Below are positions 62,113 through 64,000 of a stretch of 64,000 nt of DNA, one piece after another. The DNA is from Polaribacter sp. MED152 (GTDB taxonomy: Bacteria > Bacteroidota > Bacteroidia > Flavobacteriales > Flavobacteriaceae). The notes below the pieces were generated by a model. It was not told the DNA's origin and ran no database searches. It saw only the letters and a program-made list of their open reading frames with translations. The DNA is taken from contig NC_020830.1 in assembly GCF_000152945.2 (NCBI RefSeq), positions 496,001-560,000 on the forward strand. Direction: 5' to 3'. Position 1 is the first letter of the stretch. Each line of letters starts with the position of its first letter. Made by a program: the position numbers and the translations under genes.

Positions 62113-63233
62113 GTTTATTTAATGTTTACCCTTTGTTCGATATTACCCCAGTAAAAGCAAAAGATGTTTTTGTATACGATGAGAATAATACTCAATATTT
62201 AGATTTGTATGGTGGTCATGCAGTAATATCAATTGGGCATTCGCATCCTAAATATGTAGCTGCAATTTCTGATCAAGTTTCAAAAATGGGATTTTATAGT
62301 AACTCTATTCAGAATCCTCTACAGTCTAATTTGGCAAAGAAAATAGTTTCACTTTCTGGCTGTAAAGATTACACGTTATTTTTATGTAATTCAGGTGCAG
62401 AAGCCAACGAAAATGCTTTAAAATTAGCTTCATTTCACAATCAGAAACATAAAGTTATTGCCTTTAAAAATGGTTTTCATGGTAGAACATCTGCTGCAGT
62501 TGCAGCTACAGATAATCAAAAAATTATTGCGCCTTTAAATGCACAACAAGAAGTAGAAATTTTAGAGTTGGGCGATTTAAAAGGTTTAGAAACTGCATTA
62601 AGAAAGAACGATGTTTGTGCTGTAATCATTGAATTTATTCAGGGTGTTGGTGGTTTAGACCAAAGTACAGCTGAATTTTATGAAGGTGCAGACGCTCTAT
62701 GCAAAAAATACAATACCTGTTTTATAGCAGATGAAGTGCAATCTGGTTTTGGTAGATCTGGAGATTTCTTCGCTTTCCAAAAATTTAAAGTTACTCCTGA
62801 TATTATTTCAATTGCAAAAGGAATGGGTAATGGATTTCCTATTGGCGGAATTCTAATTCACCTAAATATAAAAGCATCTTTTGGTTTATTAGGTACAACC
62901 TTTGGTGGAAATCACCTAGCCTCTGTTGCCTGCACAACTGTTTTAGAAGTGATAGAGGAAGAAAAGTTGATGGAAAATGTAAAGATGATTTCAAAATACT
63001 TTGTTGAGAAAGCCAAAAGCATTCCTGAAATTAAAAATATAAAAGGCCGTGGTTTAATGTTAGGTTTAGAGTTCGATGCACCTATTGCAGACTTAAGAAA
63101 AAGACTAATATTCAATCAACATGTTTTTACAGGGAGTGCAAAGAATCCTAATTTGTTAAGAATTCTTCCTCCTTTAACACTAAAAAAAGAACATGTAGAT
63201 GCATTTTTTGATGCTTTAAAATCTGAGTTATAA
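62109..63233 (+). CDS. argD: Acetylornithine/succinylornithine aminotransferase
   Basis: The 374-residue PLP enzyme of class III has LYGGHAVISIGHSHPKYVAAI, LFLCNSGAEANENALKLA, FKNGFHGRTSAAVAAT, ADEVQSGFGRSG and the PLP-lysine motif ISIAKGMGNGFPIGG. It transaminates the acylated glutamate semialdehyde. It is slightly shorter than the E. coli enzyme. The stop overlaps the next ATG (TAATG). Confidence 0.93.
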   Translation: MSLFNVYPLFDITPVKAKDVFVYDENNTQYLDLYGGHAVISIGHSHPKYVAAISDQVSKMGFYSNSIQNPLQSNLAKKIVSLSGCKDYTLFLCNSGAEANENALKLASFHNQKHKVIAFKNGFHGRTSAAVAATDNQKIIAPLNAQQEVEILELGDLKGLETALRKNDVCAVIIEFIQGVGGLDQSTAEFYEGADALCKKYNTCFIADEVQSGFGRSGDFFAFQKFKVTPDIISIAKGMGNGFPIGGILIHLNIKASFGLLGTTFGGNHLASVACTTVLEVIEEEKLMENVKMISKYFVEKAKSIPEIKNIKGRGLMLGLEFDAPIADLRKRLIFNQHVFTGSAKNPNLLRILPPLTLKKEHVDAFFDALKSEL

Positions 63234-64000
63234 TGAAAAAGTACACTTCTATAAATGATATTTCAGATATCAATGATTGGATAGCTGAAGCCAAAGAATT
63301 AAAAGCAAATCCGCTTCAAAATATCGAAATTGGTAAAAATAAAACCTTAGGATTATTATTTTTTAATTCGAGTTTAAGAACTAGACTCAGCACTCAAAAA
63401 GCTGCATTAAATTTAGGTATGGAGCCTATAGTGATGAATGTTTCTGGTGATGCTTGGGGCATTGAATTTGAAGATGGTACAGTTATGAATGGTTCTACAG
63501 CTGAGCACATAAAAGAGGCTGCTGCTGTTGTTTCTCAATATTGTGATGTAATTGCTGTAAGAGCTTTTCCAAGTTTAACAGACAAACAAAAAGATGAATC
63601 TGAACAAGTTTTAAGCGCATTTGTAAAACATGCTTCAGTGCCTATTATAAGTATGGAAAGCGCTACAGGTCATCCTTTACAAGGCTTAACAGATGCAATA
63701 ACCATATCTGAAAATTGCAAGAAGAAAAAGGTAAAAGTGGTTTTAAGTTGGGCACCTCATATAAAACCTTTGCCACATGCAGTAGCGAATAGTTTTACAC
63801 AAGCTATGCAAAAAATGGATGTTGAATTTGTTATTGCAAATCCTAAAGGATATAATCTTAACAAAGAAATTACAAAGGACACACCTATTTATCACAATCA
63901 AGAAGAAGCTTTTAAAAATGCTGATTTTGTTTACGCTAAAAATTGGAGTTCTTATGAATCTTATGGAGAAATTTTAGATGTTGATGATAATTGGACCATC
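63233..64000 (+). CDS. argF': N-acyl-ornithine carbamoyltransferase, 3' end beyond window
   Basis: The first 256 residues are visible. FFNSSLRTRLSTQKAALNLG is the carbamoyl-phosphate-binding SxRT motif, followed by EHIKEAAAVVSQYCDVIAVRAFP, MESATGHPLQGL and VVLSWAPHIKPLPHAVANS, the pattern of the Bacteroidota/Xanthomonas enzyme that uses N-succinyl- or N-acetyl-ornithine. Residue 90 is Ala; as I recall, Glu there favours acetyl and Pro favours succinyl substrates. It starts at the ATG overlapping the argD stop. Confidence 0.92.
   Translation, partial: MKKYTSINDISDINDWIAEAKELKANPLQNIEIGKNKTLGLLFFNSSLRTRLSTQKAALNLGMEPIVMNVSGDAWGIEFEDGTVMNGSTAEHIKEAAAVVSQYCDVIAVRAFPSLTDKQKDESEQVLSAFVKHASVPIISMESATGHPLQGLTDAITISENCKKKKVKVVLSWAPHIKPLPHAVANSFTQAMQKMDVEFVIANPKGYNLNKEITKDTPIYHNQEEAFKNADFVYAKNWSSYESYGEILDVDDNWTI

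Overview
The window looks like a chromosome segment of a marine flavobacterium (Bacteroidota, Flavobacteriaceae; Polaribacter/Tenacibaculum-like is my best guess). The evidence is the very low GC content, AGA/AAA-rich codon use, TAnnTTTG-type -7 promoter boxes with few Shine-Dalgarno sequences, SusC/Oar-type TonB receptors, a PorV/PorQ-family protein, 2TM-domain proteins, DUF6495- and DUF4105-type genes, CruF-type carotenoid genes and a Bacteroidota-type N-acyl-ornithine arginine pathway. Almost all of it is core chromosome. I saw no insertion sequence, prophage, CRISPR array, tRNA or rRNA.

Layout. 1-2.6 kb: a cut-off membrane protein, a YdeI-like protein, TrmH and a class III sirtuin. 2.7-6.6 kb: a signalling block (FIST sensor, soluble histidine kinase, stand-alone HPt, LytTR regulator, single-domain receiver). 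7.2-10.4 kb: an Oar-like TonB receptor with its own terminator. 10.5-11.6 kb: rpsF-rpsR-rplI. 11.7-13.7 kb: a fatty acid hydroxylase-family protein and alanine dehydrogenase. 13.9-16.4 kb: ECF sigma factor, putative anti-sigma and outer-membrane protein. 16.6-23.7 kb: a composite CarboxypepD_reg/TPR protein, priA, two tandem MEST-like hydrolases and an RlmL-like methyltransferase. 23.8-30.5 kb: methyltransferase-ZIP, recQ, and the kdsD-tatC-AhpD-like-lptB run. 30.5-39.1 kb: GAF kinase, pssA, hydrolase, PorV-like, DUF4105, GNAT, aroQ, secreted proteins and a TM2 protein. 39.2-42.5 kb: xerD, rny, a 6S-like RNA, zapA and a coiled-coil partner. 42.6-50.5 kb: M23 peptidase, TonB receptor, AI-2E transporter, cupin, lipoprotein, HerA-like ATPase. 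50.6-54.0 kb: a carotenoid cluster (crtZ, cruF, crtD/crtI-like, crtA-like). 54.2-58.0 kb: a LytS/LytTR system with five 2TM modules. 58.2-64.0 kb: an arginine biosynthesis operon (GNAT acetyltransferase, argG, argC, proC, argD, argF') behind a structured leader; it runs off the window end.

The best leads are: a leader peptide with clustered CGN arginine codons in front of the arginine operon; a 6S-type RNA between zapA and rny; a split phosphorelay around the FIST protein; the 2TM-domain expansion with possible LytTR direct repeats upstream; a tandem hydrolase pair in which one copy has Asn in place of the Asp nucleophile; a priA whose conserved N terminus has no ATG/GTG/TTG start; and a CrtA-like gene in a CruF-type carotenoid cluster. 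All functional statements rest on reading the sequence and remembered family signatures; nothing was searched.
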